A stretch of 64,000 nt of DNA from Oscillospiraceae bacterium (GTDB lineage Bacteria; Bacillota_A; Clostridia; Oscillospirales; Oscillospiraceae). The stretch lies in assembly GCA_902786615.1 (NCBI GenBank), contig CADADE010000015.1:1-64000 (forward strand), read 5' to 3'. The notes below the pieces were generated by a model. That model saw only the letters and a program-made list of their open reading frames with translations, made no database searches and was not told where the DNA came from. A program made the position numbers and the translations under genes. How positions within the stretch are numbered: position 1 is the first letter of the stretch; each line of letters starts with the position of its first letter. Below are positions 17,517 to 26,505 of the stretch, piece after piece.

Positions 17517-17555
17517 TGATTACTCGCCGTTTATTCGGCAGATTGGAGAAAAAAA

Positions 17556-18677
17556 ATGGCTGAAAAGAAAAAAGTTCCCGCGGTTGCGGTGCCGTCCAAT
17601 TCCGACAAGAAAAAGGCGCTGGAAACCGCGATCGCCAAGATAGAAAAGGACTACGGCAAGGGCACCATCATGCGCCTCGGCGACGATATCAACGTGAATG
17701 TGGAGGCGCTGTCCACCGGGTCTCTGGCTCTGGACCTGGCCCTCGGCATCGGCGGCATCCCCAAGGGGAGGATCGTCGAGATCTACGGCCCCGAGGCCAG
17801 CGGCAAGACGACGCTCGCCCTGCACGCCGTCGCCTCCGCCCAGAAGGCGGGGGGCGAGGCGGCCTACATCGATGTGGAGCACGCCCTGGAGCCCGCCTAT
17901 GCCCGCGCTCTCGGCGTGGATATCGACAGCCTGCTGATCTCTCAGCCGGACACCGGCGAGCAGGCCCTGGACATTGCCGAATCCCTGGTGCGCTCCGGCG
18001 CCGTGGACGTGGTGGTGGTCGACTCCGTCGCCGCCCTCATCCCCCGCGTGGAACTGGAGGGCGAGGTCGGCGATACCGTGGTCGGGGCGCTTGCCCGCCT
18101 CATGAGCCAGGCCATGCGCAGACTTGCCGGCGCCATCTCCAAGAATAATTGCACCGTCATCTTTATTAACCAGCTGCGTCAGAAGATCGGCGTCATGTAC
18201 GGAAACCCGGAGACCACCCCCGGCGGTCTCGCGCTCAAATATTACGCGAGCGTGCGCATCGATGTGCGCCGTATCGAGACGCTCAAGGTCAACGGTGAAA
18301 TGGTGGGCAACCGCACTCGCGCCAAGGTCGTCAAGAACAAGGTCGCGCCCCCCTTCCGCGAGGCGGAGTTCGACATCATGTACGGCGAGGGTATCTCCAA
18401 GATCGGTGAGATCGTCGATCTCGGCGTGAAGCTGGAAATCATCGACAAGGCGGGCGCGTGGTTCACCGTCGGCGGCAACCGCATCCAGGGCCGCGACGGC
18501 GTGAAGACCTATCTCGCGGAGAATCCCGAGATCTGCGACCAGATCGAGCAGCAGATCCGCGACAACGCCCACAAGCTCATGAGTCCCCAGGCCATGAAGG
18601 CGGCGATGGCCTCCGGGCGCGCCTCCGCCCCCGTCCCCGCGGTGGACGTGAGCGCGGCGGATTTTGAAGAGGACTAA
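17556..18677 (+). CDS. recA: Recombinase RecA
   Basis: 373 residues. ATP-dependent strand exchange protein and LexA co-protease. Core motifs: Walker [30 protein letters not shown] (Walker B), the L1/L2 DNA-binding loops ([39 protein letters not shown]) and a C-terminal acidic tail. It is followed 9 bp later by recX, its inhibitor. The gap upstream is occupied by a repeat with no evident SOS box, so damage induction, if any, is not shown by this sequence. Confidence 0.98.
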   Translation: MAEKKKVPAVAVPSNSDKKKALETAIAKIEKDYGKGTIMRLGDDINVNVEALSTGSLALDLALGIGGIPKGRIVEIYGPEASGKTTLALHAVASAQKAGGEAAYIDVEHALEPAYARALGVDIDSLLISQPDTGEQALDIAESLVRSGAVDVVVVDSVAALIPRVELEGEVGDTVVGALARLMSQAMRRLAGAISKNNCTVIFINQLRQKIGVMYGNPETTPGGLALKYYASVRIDVRRIETLKVNGEMVGNRTRAKVVKNKVAPPFREAEFDIMYGEGISKIGEIVDLGVKLEIIDKAGAWFTVGGNRIQGRDGVKTYLAENPEICDQIEQQIRDNAHKLMSPQAMKAAMASGRASAPVPAVDVSAADFEED

Positions 18678-18686
18678 GCCCCTTCT

Positions 18687-19298
18687 ATGGTGATATCTTC
18701 TCTCAGGCAGACCTCGCCCGAGCATGTCACCGTCTGCCTCTCGGACGGCGGGGAGATCCGCACGACTCTCGGCGTGGTGACGGAGCTGCGGCTTTTTGCC
18801 GGGCGGGAGCTGGACAGTGAGGCGCTGAACCTGCTGCAGCGGCAGTCCGGGCGCGCCCTTGCCCGGGAAAAGGCCCTGCAGCTTGTTTCCCAGCGGCAGA
18901 TGTCGCGGAGAGAGCTTTCCAAAAAGCTCCGGGAAAAGGGCTTTGACCCCGAGACGGCGGACTACTGCGTGGACTGGGTCACGGAGCGCGGCCTGCTCAA
19001 CGAAGAGAGCTACGCCGCCGCGATTGTGCGCCATTACGCCGCCAAGGGCTACGGCGAGAGCCGCATCCGCCAGGAGCTGCAGCGCCGGGGACTTTCGCGC
19101 GAGCTTTGGGAGGACGCCCTTGCCGCCATGCCGGAGGATACGTCGAAGCTCGACCGACTGATCGCCCAGCGCCTGCACGACCCCGACAACCGGGACGAGG
19201 TGAGAAAGCTCACCGCCGCCCTCTTCCGCCGGGGCTTCGGCATGGAGGAGATCCGCAGCGCCCTTAAACGTTTTCAAACCTCGCTGGAGGATGAATAA
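18687..19298 (+). CDS. recX: Regulatory protein RecX
   Basis: 203 residues, with three tandem three-helix repeats from about residue 55 (REKALQLVSQRQMSRRELSKKLREKGFD; VDWVTERGLLNEESYAAAIVRHYAAKGYGESRIRQELQRRGLS; KLTAALFRRGFGMEEIRSAL). RecX binds RecA filaments and limits their activity. It lies directly after recA, the typical arrangement, and ends in the ribosome binding region of rimO. Confidence 0.92.
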   Translation: MVISSLRQTSPEHVTVCLSDGGEIRTTLGVVTELRLFAGRELDSEALNLLQRQSGRALAREKALQLVSQRQMSRRELSKKLREKGFDPETADYCVDWVTERGLLNEESYAAAIVRHYAAKGYGESRIRQELQRRGLSRELWEDALAAMPEDTSKLDRLIAQRLHDPDNRDEVRKLTAALFRRGFGMEEIRSALKRFQTSLEDE

Positions 19299-19299
19299 A

Positions 19300-20628
19300 A
19301 TGGAAAAAAGCTTTGCCATGATCTCGCTGGGCTGCGCCAAGAATCTGGTCAACAGCGAGCAGATGCTATATCTGATGAGCGAGGCGGGCTATACCCTGGT
19401 CCCCGATCCGGACGGAGCCGACCTCGTCATCGTCAATACCTGCGGCTTCATCGACGCCGCGAAAAGCGAGGCCATCGACAACATCCTTGAGATGGCCGAA
19501 CTCAAAAAAGCCGGGAGACTCGGCGGCATCATTGTGACGGGCTGCCTCTCTGAGCGCTACAAGGACAGCATCCTGCAGGAGCTACCGGAGATCGACGCCG
19601 TCCTCGGCGTGGGCAGCTTCAAGGACATCGTCGCCGCGGCCAACGCCGTTATGGAACGGCGCACGCTCAGTCTCTTCGGGGACCAGAGCGCGCCCGTGGA
19701 TGAGATTCCCCGCGTGGTCACCACCGGGCCGGGCTGGGCGTATCTGCGCATTGCGGAGGGCTGCAACAACTTCTGCGCCTTCTGTGCCATCCCCTACATC
19801 CGGGGCCGTTACCGCTCCCGCAACATGGAAAACATCCTGGAGGAGGCCCGCGATCTCGCCGCCCACGGGGTGAAGGAGCTGATCGTCATTGCCCAGGACA
19901 TCACCCGCTACGGCACCGATCTCTACGGAAAGCGCTCCCTCGCGGAGCTCTGCCGCAGACTCTCGGAAATTGAGGGCATCGAGTGGCTGCGCCTCCACTA
20001 CCTCTATGTGGATCAGTTCGACGACGAGCTCATAGACGAGATCGCGTCCAATGAAAAAATCGTCAAATACCTGGACATTCCCATCCAGCATATCAATAAC
20101 GGCATCTTGAAGCGCATGAACCGCCGCGGCACGGGCGAGGATATCCGCAGGCTCTTTAAGACCCTGCGCGAGCGCATCCCCGGCCTCGTTCTGCGCACCA
20201 GCCTCATCGCCGGTCTCCCCGGCGAGGGAGAGGCGGAGTTTGAGGAGCTGTGCGATTTTCTGCGCGAGGCGCGCATTGAGCGCGTCGGCGTCTTCCCCTT
20301 CTCCCCGGAGGAAGGGACCCCCGCCGCCGAGATGGAGCATGTGGACTTTGAGCAGGCACAGCGCCGCGCTGATCTGATCCTCGCCCTGCAGGCCCCGATG
20401 ATGGAGGAATTCTGCGCGGGCTTTGTCGGCAAAACCATCGACGTGCTGTGCGAGGGCTTCGACGAGGAAAGCGGCCTCTATTTCGGCCGCAGCTACGCCG
20501 ACTCCCCGGATATCGACGGGCAGGTGTTCTTCTCCGGCCCGGCGCGCGAGGGCGAGCTGCAGAAGGTCCTGATCGACAGCACGGAGGATGGGCTGCTGTA
20601 CGGCTCTGTGAAGGAGGTAGATCTGTGA
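19300..20628 (+). CDS. rimO: Ribosomal protein uS12 methylthiotransferase RimO
   Basis: 442 residues from the ATG at 19300; GGAGG at 19286-19290 is 9 bases from it but directly abuts the in-frame ATG at 19291. Radical-SAM enzyme adding a methylthio group to an Asp of ribosomal protein S12. Visible: the UPF0004 domain with three cluster cysteines (SLGCAKN, NTCGFID, TGCLSERY), radical-SAM CxxxCxxC in GCNNFCAFCAIPYIRG, and a C-terminal TRAM domain. The LYVDQFDDELIDEI region fits RimO better than MiaB. It overlaps pgsA by 4 bp. Confidence 0.94.
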   Translation: MEKSFAMISLGCAKNLVNSEQMLYLMSEAGYTLVPDPDGADLVIVNTCGFIDAAKSEAIDNILEMAELKKAGRLGGIIVTGCLSERYKDSILQELPEIDAVLGVGSFKDIVAAANAVMERRTLSLFGDQSAPVDEIPRVVTTGPGWAYLRIAEGCNNFCAFCAIPYIRGRYRSRNMENILEEARDLAAHGVKELIVIAQDITRYGTDLYGKRSLAELCRRLSEIEGIEWLRLHYLYVDQFDDELIDEIASNEKIVKYLDIPIQHINNGILKRMNRRGTGEDIRRLFKTLRERIPGLVLRTSLIAGLPGEGEAEFEELCDFLREARIERVGVFPFSPEEGTPAAEMEHVDFEQAQRRADLILALQAPMMEEFCAGFVGKTIDVLCEGFDEESGLYFGRSYADSPDIDGQVFFSGPAREGELQKVLIDSTEDGLLYGSVKEVDL

Positions 20629-21146
20629 ATACCACTGCCAACAAGATCACCCTGCTGCGCATTATCCTGATCCCGGTATTCCTGGTGCTGGCCTATCTGG
20701 ATCTGCGCATCCCCGCCGTGATCGTTTTCATCTTTGCCAGCCTCAGCGATCTGCTGGACGGCTACATTGCCCGGCACTACAACCAGGTCTCCAACTTCGG
20801 CAAGTTCATGGACCCGCTGGCGGACAAGGTGCTGGTGCTGTCAGCCATGTGCTTTCTCATTGAGCGCGGCCAGATGCCCGGCTGGGTCGTGGCGATCATC
20901 CTGTTCCGGGAATTCGCCGTGTCCGGCCTGCGCCTGATCGCCGCCGAGCGGCAGCATGTCATCGCCGCCGCCTGGTCCGGCAAGGTCAAGACCACCTGCA
21001 CCATGGTCGGCCTGTGCTTTCTGATCGTTTTTGATCAGTACCCGATGCTGAACAACATCGTCACTGCCGTGATCCTGATCACCACCGTCTATTCCGGCAT
21101 TGAATACTTTATTAAAAACTGGTCTGTATTTAAAGACGCAGATTAA
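20625..21146 (+). CDS. pgsA: CDP-diacylglycerol--glycerol-3-phosphate phosphatidyltransferase
   Basis: 173 residues from a GTG that overlaps the rimO stop (GTGA), with AAGGAGG at 20611-20617. Integral membrane enzyme making phosphatidylglycerophosphate. It carries the CDP-alcohol phosphotransferase motif D-G-x2-A-R-x8-G-x3-D-x3-D (DLLDGYIARHYNQVSNFGKF then MDPLADK) and about five hydrophobic segments. RimO-PgsA adjacency is common in Firmicutes; usually recA follows pgsA/cinA, whereas here recA-recX precede rimO. Confidence 0.94.
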   Translation: MNTTANKITLLRIILIPVFLVLAYLDLRIPAVIVFIFASLSDLLDGYIARHYNQVSNFGKFMDPLADKVLVLSAMCFLIERGQMPGWVVAIILFREFAVSGLRLIAAERQHVIAAAWSGKVKTTCTMVGLCFLIVFDQYPMLNNIVTAVILITTVYSGIEYFIKNWSVFKDAD

Positions 21147-21169
21147 GCGTTTCACATCGGTCTGCGCGA

Positions 21170-21233
21170 GACGGCCGATCCCTCAGTCACCGGTTTGCGA
21201 ACCGGCGACAGCTCCCTTTCGCAAAGGGAGCTA
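21170..21233. repeat. Interspersed hairpin repeat, family B partial copy (upstream of cysS)
   Basis: Shares GGCCGATCCCTCAGTCAC and the AGCTCCCTTTCGCAAAGGGAGCT hairpin arms with the copies at 37318 and 57839. It includes a small inner hairpin (ACCGGTTTGCGAACCGG). It occupies most of the 115-bp pgsA-cysS gap. Confidence 0.75.
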
Positions 21234-21261
21234 AAAGCTTCATAAAAAGGAGTATGTTCAC

Positions 21262-22713
21262 ATGATCCTGTACAATTCCGCCTCTCACAAACGGGAAGAG
21301 TTTGTCCCCTATGATCCCAGCCTTGTCAAGATGTACACCTGCGGCCCCACGGTCTATCACTTCGCGCACATCGGCAATCTCCGCTCCTACATCATGGAGG
21401 ATATCCTGGAGAAGTACCTGCGCTACACGGGCTACAACGTCAAGCGCGTTATGAACATCACGGACGTGGGCCACCTCACCTCCGACGCTGACGAGGGCGA
21501 GGACAAGATGCTCAAGGGCGCAAAGCGCGAGCACAAGAGCGTGCTGGAGATCGCCCAGTACTACACCGACGCTTTCTTTGCCGACTGCGCAAAGCTCAAC
21601 ATCAAGACCCCCGACGTGGTGGAGCCCGCCACTCACTGCATCGACGATTACATCCGCATCATCGAAAAGCTGATGGACACAGGCTACGCCTACTTTGCCG
21701 GCGGCAACGTGTACTTTGACACCTCGAAGCTCGAGCGCTACTACGTGTTCAACGACTTCAAGGAGGAGGATCTGAACGTCGGCGTGCGCGAGGGCGTGGA
21801 GGAGGATCTGAACAAGCGCAACAAGAACGATTTCGTCCTCTGGTTCACCAAGTCCAAGTTTGAGGATCAGGCCCTCAAGTGGGACTCCCCCTGGGGCGTG
21901 GGCTATCCCGGCTGGCACATCGAGTGCTCCGGCATTTCCATGAAGCACCTGGGCGAAAACATCGACATCCACTGCGGCGGCATTGACAACGCTTTCCCCC
22001 ACCACACCAATGAAATTGCCCAGTCTGAGGCTTATCTCGGCCATCCCTGGGTGAAATACTGGATGCATGTCCTCCACCTGAACACCACCTCCGGCAAAAT
22101 GAGCAAGTCCAGCGGCGAATTTCTGACCGTCTCCCTGCTTGAGCAGAAGGGCTACGATCCCCTCGCCTATCGTTTCTTCTGCCTGCAGAGCCACTACCGC
22201 AAGAGCCTGGTGTTCACCTGGGAGAACCTCGACAACGCCCAGGGCGCGTATAACAAGCTCATCGCCCGCATCGCGGCCCTCAAGCCGGAGGACGGCGAGA
22301 TCGACGAGGCGGCCTTCAACGAGCTGGATCAGAAGTTCCGCGCCGCCATGGACAACGACCTCAACTCCTCCCTCGCCGTCACGGCGCTCTATGACGTATT
22401 GAAGGCCAAAACCAACGACGCTACCAAGCTCAAGGCCATCGGCGCGTTTGACGCCGTGCTGGGGCTGAGCCTTCTGGAAAAGGCCGCCGTCAAGCGCGAG
22501 GAGCTGAAAAAGCAGCAGGTCGTGGCCGGGGAGTTCACCATCATCTCCGAGTCCGGCGAGGCGGACAGTGATGTCGAGGCGAAGATCCGCGCCCGTCAGG
22601 ACGCGAAGAAGGCCAAGAACTTTGCCGAGGCCGACCGCATCCGCGACGAGCTCAAGGCCGCAGGCATTGAAGTGACCGACATCCCCCACGGGGCCAAGTG
22701 GAAGAGAATATAA
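21262..22713 (+). CDS. cysS: Cysteinyl-tRNA synthetase
   Basis: 483 residues. Class I synthetase charging tRNA-Cys. Motifs: YTCGPTVYHFAHIGNLRSY (zinc Cys and HIGH-type HIGN), zinc-binding GWHIECSG and HHTNEIAQSE, KMSKSSG loop, DALR-type anticodon domain and a C-terminal RDELKAAGIEVTDIPHG typical of CysRS. AAGGAG lies before the ATG. No T-box leader can fit in the 115-bp upstream gap, most of which is a repeat. Confidence 0.97.
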   Translation: MILYNSASHKREEFVPYDPSLVKMYTCGPTVYHFAHIGNLRSYIMEDILEKYLRYTGYNVKRVMNITDVGHLTSDADEGEDKMLKGAKREHKSVLEIAQYYTDAFFADCAKLNIKTPDVVEPATHCIDDYIRIIEKLMDTGYAYFAGGNVYFDTSKLERYYVFNDFKEEDLNVGVREGVEEDLNKRNKNDFVLWFTKSKFEDQALKWDSPWGVGYPGWHIECSGISMKHLGENIDIHCGGIDNAFPHHTNEIAQSEAYLGHPWVKYWMHVLHLNTTSGKMSKSSGEFLTVSLLEQKGYDPLAYRFFCLQSHYRKSLVFTWENLDNAQGAYNKLIARIAALKPEDGEIDEAAFNELDQKFRAAMDNDLNSSLAVTALYDVLKAKTNDATKLKAIGAFDAVLGLSLLEKAAVKREELKKQQVVAGEFTIISESGEADSDVEAKIRARQDAKKAKNFAEADRIRDELKAAGIEVTDIPHGAKWKRI

Positions 22714-22723
22714 ATGTATAGGA

Positions 22724-22752
22724 ACAGCGCCGCACGGTTCGTGCGGCGCTGT
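22724..22752. terminator. Hairpin between convergent cysS and phosphoesterase genes
   Basis: ACAGCGCCGCACG (22724-22736) pairs perfectly with CGTGCGGCGCTGT (22740-22752) over 13 bp around a three-base loop. Poor T-tracts on both sides, but the position between convergent stops supports a bidirectional terminator. Confidence 0.7.
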
Positions 22753-22762
22753 ACTGCTTGCC

Positions 22763-24829
22763 TTACGTTATGGATGTAAGCGGGATCTGGACCGCGTCCC
22801 AGCTCGCGTCGGGGTGGATCGTGATGAGCTCCGCGCCGCGCTGCTTCGTGTCGTTCTCGATGCCCGGCATGGCCAGATAGTCGATGCTCATGCCGTAGGT
22901 GAGGCGGACGCCCTTGTACTCCAGGGACATGTTGTTGTAATGATCGTGCCCGCAGAAGGTGCCGGTGGTGCTGCCGAGCTCGAGGATGCGGTCAAAAAGC
23001 GCGCTCGGATAGTCGGAGCAGCAGACCTTGTCGATCATGCTCTCTCCGTTTTCACCGAAGTAATACGTCACCTCATCGCTGCCTTCCTCATAGAGCTCAT
23101 AGGCCGTGCGGTACTGCTGCAGCGGGATATGGAAGAAGATCAGCGACGGCACGACGCGCCCCGCCTCTTTGTTCAGGCGCTCGACCTGGGAAGCGTACCA
23201 GTCCACCTGATCGTCGTGGATGTAATCATAGACATTGATCCCCTCGCCGGTATAGGCGTTGGAATCGAGCAGAAAGAGCGCGGTGTTGAGACTGCCGTCC
23301 GCGTTTCTCAGCTCGATGAGCTGGTTGTTGCGCCCGGAAATCTCCGGCTGCACATAGGGATAGAGAAGGTTCCCGGAGGTTTTGAAGGAGAGGGATTTGT
23401 ACACCTCGTTCAGCTCCTGCCGGTTCATGGAGGCGATGCTCTCCGTATCGTGGTTGCCGTAGGTGAAGGCCCAGGGAACGCCGGTATTGCGCATGAAGGC
23501 GGCGAACTGATAGACCGGGGCGGAGTTATTGAGCGACATGGACATGATGCCGAGGGGGAAGCACAGATCCCCCGTGACGATCACAAGATCGGGCTTTGTG
23601 AAGGAGATTTCCGCATAGCAGGCCTCCAGCGCCTTGATGTCCTTCCAGTAGGAATAAAGGGAGTTGCCGAGGTGTATGTCCGTGAGATGCAGGATCTTGA
23701 AATCCCCCTCCGCCACCGTGAGGGTATAGACGCCGCTTTCCTCATCATACGCGATGGGGACGGTCGTGCGACTCACGATCGGGACGGAATTGATGTACGG
23801 CTGGGTGAACCAGGTGTCGCGGTTCATGAAGGCGAAGGCCAGCACGACAAGAGCCCCGGCAGTCCACAGGGCGGCGCGGCGGCGGCTGAACACAATGTTC
23901 TGTCTTGTGATGCGTCTTCGGAGCGTCAGGTCATAGACGAGCACGAGAAGCAGAAAAACAACGCCGGCAACAATGAAAAAGTTTGCCGGATAGAGCAGTT
24001 TCCCGCGCAGCACGACGCCCGCCGTCAGAACTGAGCCCCAGTAGAAAAGTGCAAATACCGCCATGCAGAACAGATGCCGGTCGGCGCGCTCTTCATTGCC
24101 GAGGACAGCATAGCTGCGCATGAGGCGCACGCCGAGGATGTTCTTAATGAGCAGGTACAGCGGCAGCTGTATCGCCAGAAGGTTTGCGCCTATGTTCTCC
24201 CCGAGCTCCGCCGCCTTGGAATTGCCGAAGAAATAAAAGCACAGCTCCACCCCGGCGAAAAGCGCCAGCGCCGCGACAAAGAGGGCAATGGCGTGTAGCA
24301 GGCGTTTCAGGTACAGATCCGACAGCTCGCACACCTTATGATAGGCCGGGGCGCTGAGGCTTTGCCCCTCGCGCAGCCCGCTCCTGAATTTCCGGTATAT
24401 GCCCCACGCGCCCGCCAGCAGCAAAAGGACAAGGGCGACGGAAAAGGGCAGCTCGGAGTTGCGGTGGACGGCGTTGAACACCACCCAGACGGTCTCGCTG
24501 ATCGCCGCGGTGAGCAGCAGGGCGATCCCATAGATCCGGCACCGCTGGATACGAAGCTCTGTTTTCAGGGTGTCCGCGTCAAGCGCCGTCCCGCTGCCGC
24601 GCCAGAGCTTCACGTCCTGCGCGCTGTAGCCCGCGAGCGCCGCCAGCTTTTCAAGACTGCCGCAGCTTTCTGCCAGCTCTTCAAAGGAAAGCTCTTTCGC
24701 CTTCTCCCGAAGCGCCGCGCGTATCCTGTCGTTTGCCTCGGCAAAGGCCGGGCTGTAATCCAGATTGTTCAGGAACAGATCGGCAAATTCTTCGATCCGT
24801 CTCTGAACACCGTCATTCTTGCTCTCCAT
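22763..24829 (-). CDS. Membrane protein with C-terminal calcineurin-like metallophosphoesterase
   Basis: 688 residues. Residues 1-90 are soluble and helical; about seven or eight hydrophobic segments span 95-350; the rest is a calcineurin-type phosphoesterase with all metal motifs: ILHLTDIHLGN, VTGDLC, TYGNHDTES, FFHIPLQ and CGHDHYNN. The enzyme domain probably faces outside, after the last helix, but topology is inferred. Substrate unknown; relatives act on phospholipid or nucleotide phosphoesters. It starts 3 bp after an alpha/beta-hydrolase-like gene, so the two are one operon. Confidence 0.82.
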   Translation of the reverse strand: MESKNDGVQRRIEEFADLFLNNLDYSPAFAEANDRIRAALREKAKELSFEELAESCGSLEKLAALAGYSAQDVKLWRGSGTALDADTLKTELRIQRCRIYGIALLLTAAISETVWVVFNAVHRNSELPFSVALVLLLLAGAWGIYRKFRSGLREGQSLSAPAYHKVCELSDLYLKRLLHAIALFVAALALFAGVELCFYFFGNSKAAELGENIGANLLAIQLPLYLLIKNILGVRLMRSYAVLGNEERADRHLFCMAVFALFYWGSVLTAGVVLRGKLLYPANFFIVAGVVFLLLVLVYDLTLRRRITRQNIVFSRRRAALWTAGALVVLAFAFMNRDTWFTQPYINSVPIVSRTTVPIAYDEESGVYTLTVAEGDFKILHLTDIHLGNSLYSYWKDIKALEACYAEISFTKPDLVIVTGDLCFPLGIMSMSLNNSAPVYQFAAFMRNTGVPWAFTYGNHDTESIASMNRQELNEVYKSLSFKTSGNLLYPYVQPEISGRNNQLIELRNADGSLNTALFLLDSNAYTGEGINVYDYIHDDQVDWYASQVERLNKEAGRVVPSLIFFHIPLQQYRTAYELYEEGSDEVTYYFGENGESMIDKVCCSDYPSALFDRILELGSTTGTFCGHDHYNNMSLEYKGVRLTYGMSIDYLAMPGIENDTKQRGAELITIHPDASWDAVQIPLTSIT

Positions 24830-24832
24830 CTC

Positions 24833-26176
24833 TTAAACTCCGTAGGGATAGGTGGAATTTCTGTCCAGGGGGTAATAGGTATAGTTGCTGCTTGTCGGGC
24901 GCTCTCCCCTGCCGAGGGCCCAGTCGAGCATGCCGGACTCCATGGCGTCGGTGATGATGCCGTAGTGTCCGCCGCCGGCGCACTCGACAACGGTGACGTT
25001 GTTGCCGTGCACGACCATGAGCTCAATGGCGCGCTTGTTCATGCCGACGCCGCCGAACTCGAACAGCAGAAAGCGCGTGCCCGCCTTTGCCGCAGAGTCG
25101 CACTGGGTCGGGGTCATGACGTGGCTCTCCACCTCCCAGTGCATGCCCGCGTCGAAGGTCAGCACCATTTTGGTGCGCACACCGTAATTGTCATAGAGGA
25201 TCGCCGCGCCCTGACAGGCGGTATAGGCCCCCATGCTGGCCCCGCAGAGCACCAGATCGTGGAGGAAGACATTGTTCTCAAGCGCGGCCTGCTCAAGCGC
25301 GCGCCAGGAATCCTCCACCTTGTCCGCCACATGGCCGTAGCCGTTGGCGTAGCACAGCAGCATGATCGCGTTCGGAGGATCGGGGGCGTAGACATACTCG
25401 GTGAGGTAGTTATTCGCCAGCGCCTCGTCATAGCCGCCGGGATAGAAGATCATGCAGCTGGTCTCGGGCCCCGCGTCCTTCGGCACATAGATGAGGCCCA
25501 GGCGGTGATAGTACAAAGTGCCCTTGCCGAGCTCATAGCCCGCGTACTCCGAGTAGCGCACCGGCTCGTCCGTCCCCTCGGCCATGGCGACGATGCGGGC
25601 CATACAGCGCTTTTTCAGGCTCTCGCTGTCGCGATAATCGCCCAGCTCGTTCCAGCGCTCGATCGCCTCGTCCATGCGGCAGGCGTAGGTGGCCTCGAGC
25701 GCCCGGTCGTAGAGCGCGTCACGGCAGAGGGTAATCAGCTCGCGCGCGCCGGGATAGTCTCCCAGCGTCTCAAGCAGGGAGATCGCCTCCGCCTGCCGGT
25801 CGGCGGCGGCATAGCTCTCCGCGCGGCGATAGTCGCACTCAACAGCGCGCTCCGGGGCGTCGTCAAAATCGCCGAGGGCGAGAAACGCCTCCTTCGCGCC
25901 GAGAAAGTCGCCGTCATTCAGCAGCTTTTCCGCCGCCTGATAGCTCTCCCGCAGCGCCTGCTGCCGAAGCTGCTCGTCGCAGTCCTCGGCACGCGCCTGC
26001 TCCCCCAGCGTGAGAAAGAGTGTGCGCGCGCCCTCAAAATCGCCGGAGCTGTAGAGCGTCTCGGCCCGCTGCGCCGCCGCCCGCCGATGAAAGAGCCGCA
26101 GGCCGACAAGGGCAAGCGCCGTCAGCACCAGCAGCGCCAGCACCAGCGCCATGATTCGTTTTCCTGTTTTTGTCAC
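24833..26176 (-). CDS. Membrane-anchored TPR-like protein with alpha/beta-hydrolase domain
   Basis: 447 residues from a GTG with AGAGGGATAG upstream. An N-terminal signal anchor (9-28) is followed by helical repeats at about 35-200 resembling TPR/SEL1 units (AETLYSSGDFEGARTLFLTLGE; AEKLLNDGDFLGAKEAFLALGDFDDA). The C-terminal 230 residues look like an alpha/beta hydrolase: the nucleophile elbow LCGASMGAY (G-x-S-x-G), a possible Asp in VLTFDAGMHW and a His in CAGGGHYGI. Activity and substrate unknown. Promoter at 26252-26280; the downstream partner is a membrane phosphoesterase. Confidence 0.7.
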   Translation of the reverse strand: MTKTGKRIMALVLALLVLTALALVGLRLFHRRAAAQRAETLYSSGDFEGARTLFLTLGEQARAEDCDEQLRQQALRESYQAAEKLLNDGDFLGAKEAFLALGDFDDAPERAVECDYRRAESYAAADRQAEAISLLETLGDYPGARELITLCRDALYDRALEATYACRMDEAIERWNELGDYRDSESLKKRCMARIVAMAEGTDEPVRYSEYAGYELGKGTLYYHRLGLIYVPKDAGPETSCMIFYPGGYDEALANNYLTEYVYAPDPPNAIMLLCYANGYGHVADKVEDSWRALEQAALENNVFLHDLVLCGASMGAYTACQGAAILYDNYGVRTKMVLTFDAGMHWEVESHVMTPTQCDSAAKAGTRFLLFEFGGVGMNKRAIELMVVHGNNVTVVECAGGGHYGIITDAMESGMLDWALGRGERPTSSNYTYYPLDRNSTYPYGV

Positions 26177-26251
26177 GTTCTATCCCTCTGCACGCCGCAC
26201 TCTCTGCGCGTGCTTTCTTTTTTCTCTGCGTCTGCCTGCGCAAACGAGCAC

Positions 26252-26280
26252 ATTGTATCGCAGCGGCCGATTTTGCGCAA
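26252..26280 (-). promoter_or_regulatory. Promoter of the hydrolase-phosphoesterase operon
   Basis: Minus-strand -35 TTGCGC (26275-26280), 17-base spacer, -10 TACAAT (26252-26257), about 75 bases before the GTG start. Confidence 0.65.
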
Positions 26281-26365
26281 GTCTTTCTTTATTAAATGTA
26301 AAAAAACAGCTTGCCCCGATTCTTAATAATTGTAAAAATTTCTTGTGGAATCTGGTTGCCTTTCT

Positions 26366-26394
26366 TTGTTGCTTATGTTAAACTGTAGTATGCT
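26366..26394 (+). promoter_or_regulatory. Promoter of the SGNH-like/cpsCDB operon
   Basis: -35 TTGTTG (26366-26371), 17-base spacer, -10 TATGCT (26389-26394), diverging from the promoter at 26252. It leaves a leader of about 105 bases before the ATG at 26506, in which no known riboswitch was recognised. Confidence 0.6.
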
Positions 26395-26505
26395 GGATAA
26401 TAGATTAGACTTTTCCTCAATTCAAGGCAGGCTTCTGCCAAGCGATCATCGCAAAGTCTTTGTTCTTTTTTACTATTTCTATAAAGCAGGTGGAGATTAA
26501 GGATT

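Noticed and set aside
21147..21261. T-box leader before cysS
   Set aside because: The gap is only 115 bp, mostly a family B repeat, and has no T-box sequence or specifier stem.
24338..26326. 662-codon plus-strand frame opposite the hydrolase and phosphoesterase genes
   Set aside because: It crosses the boundary of two well-supported minus-strand genes and has no recognisable motif.
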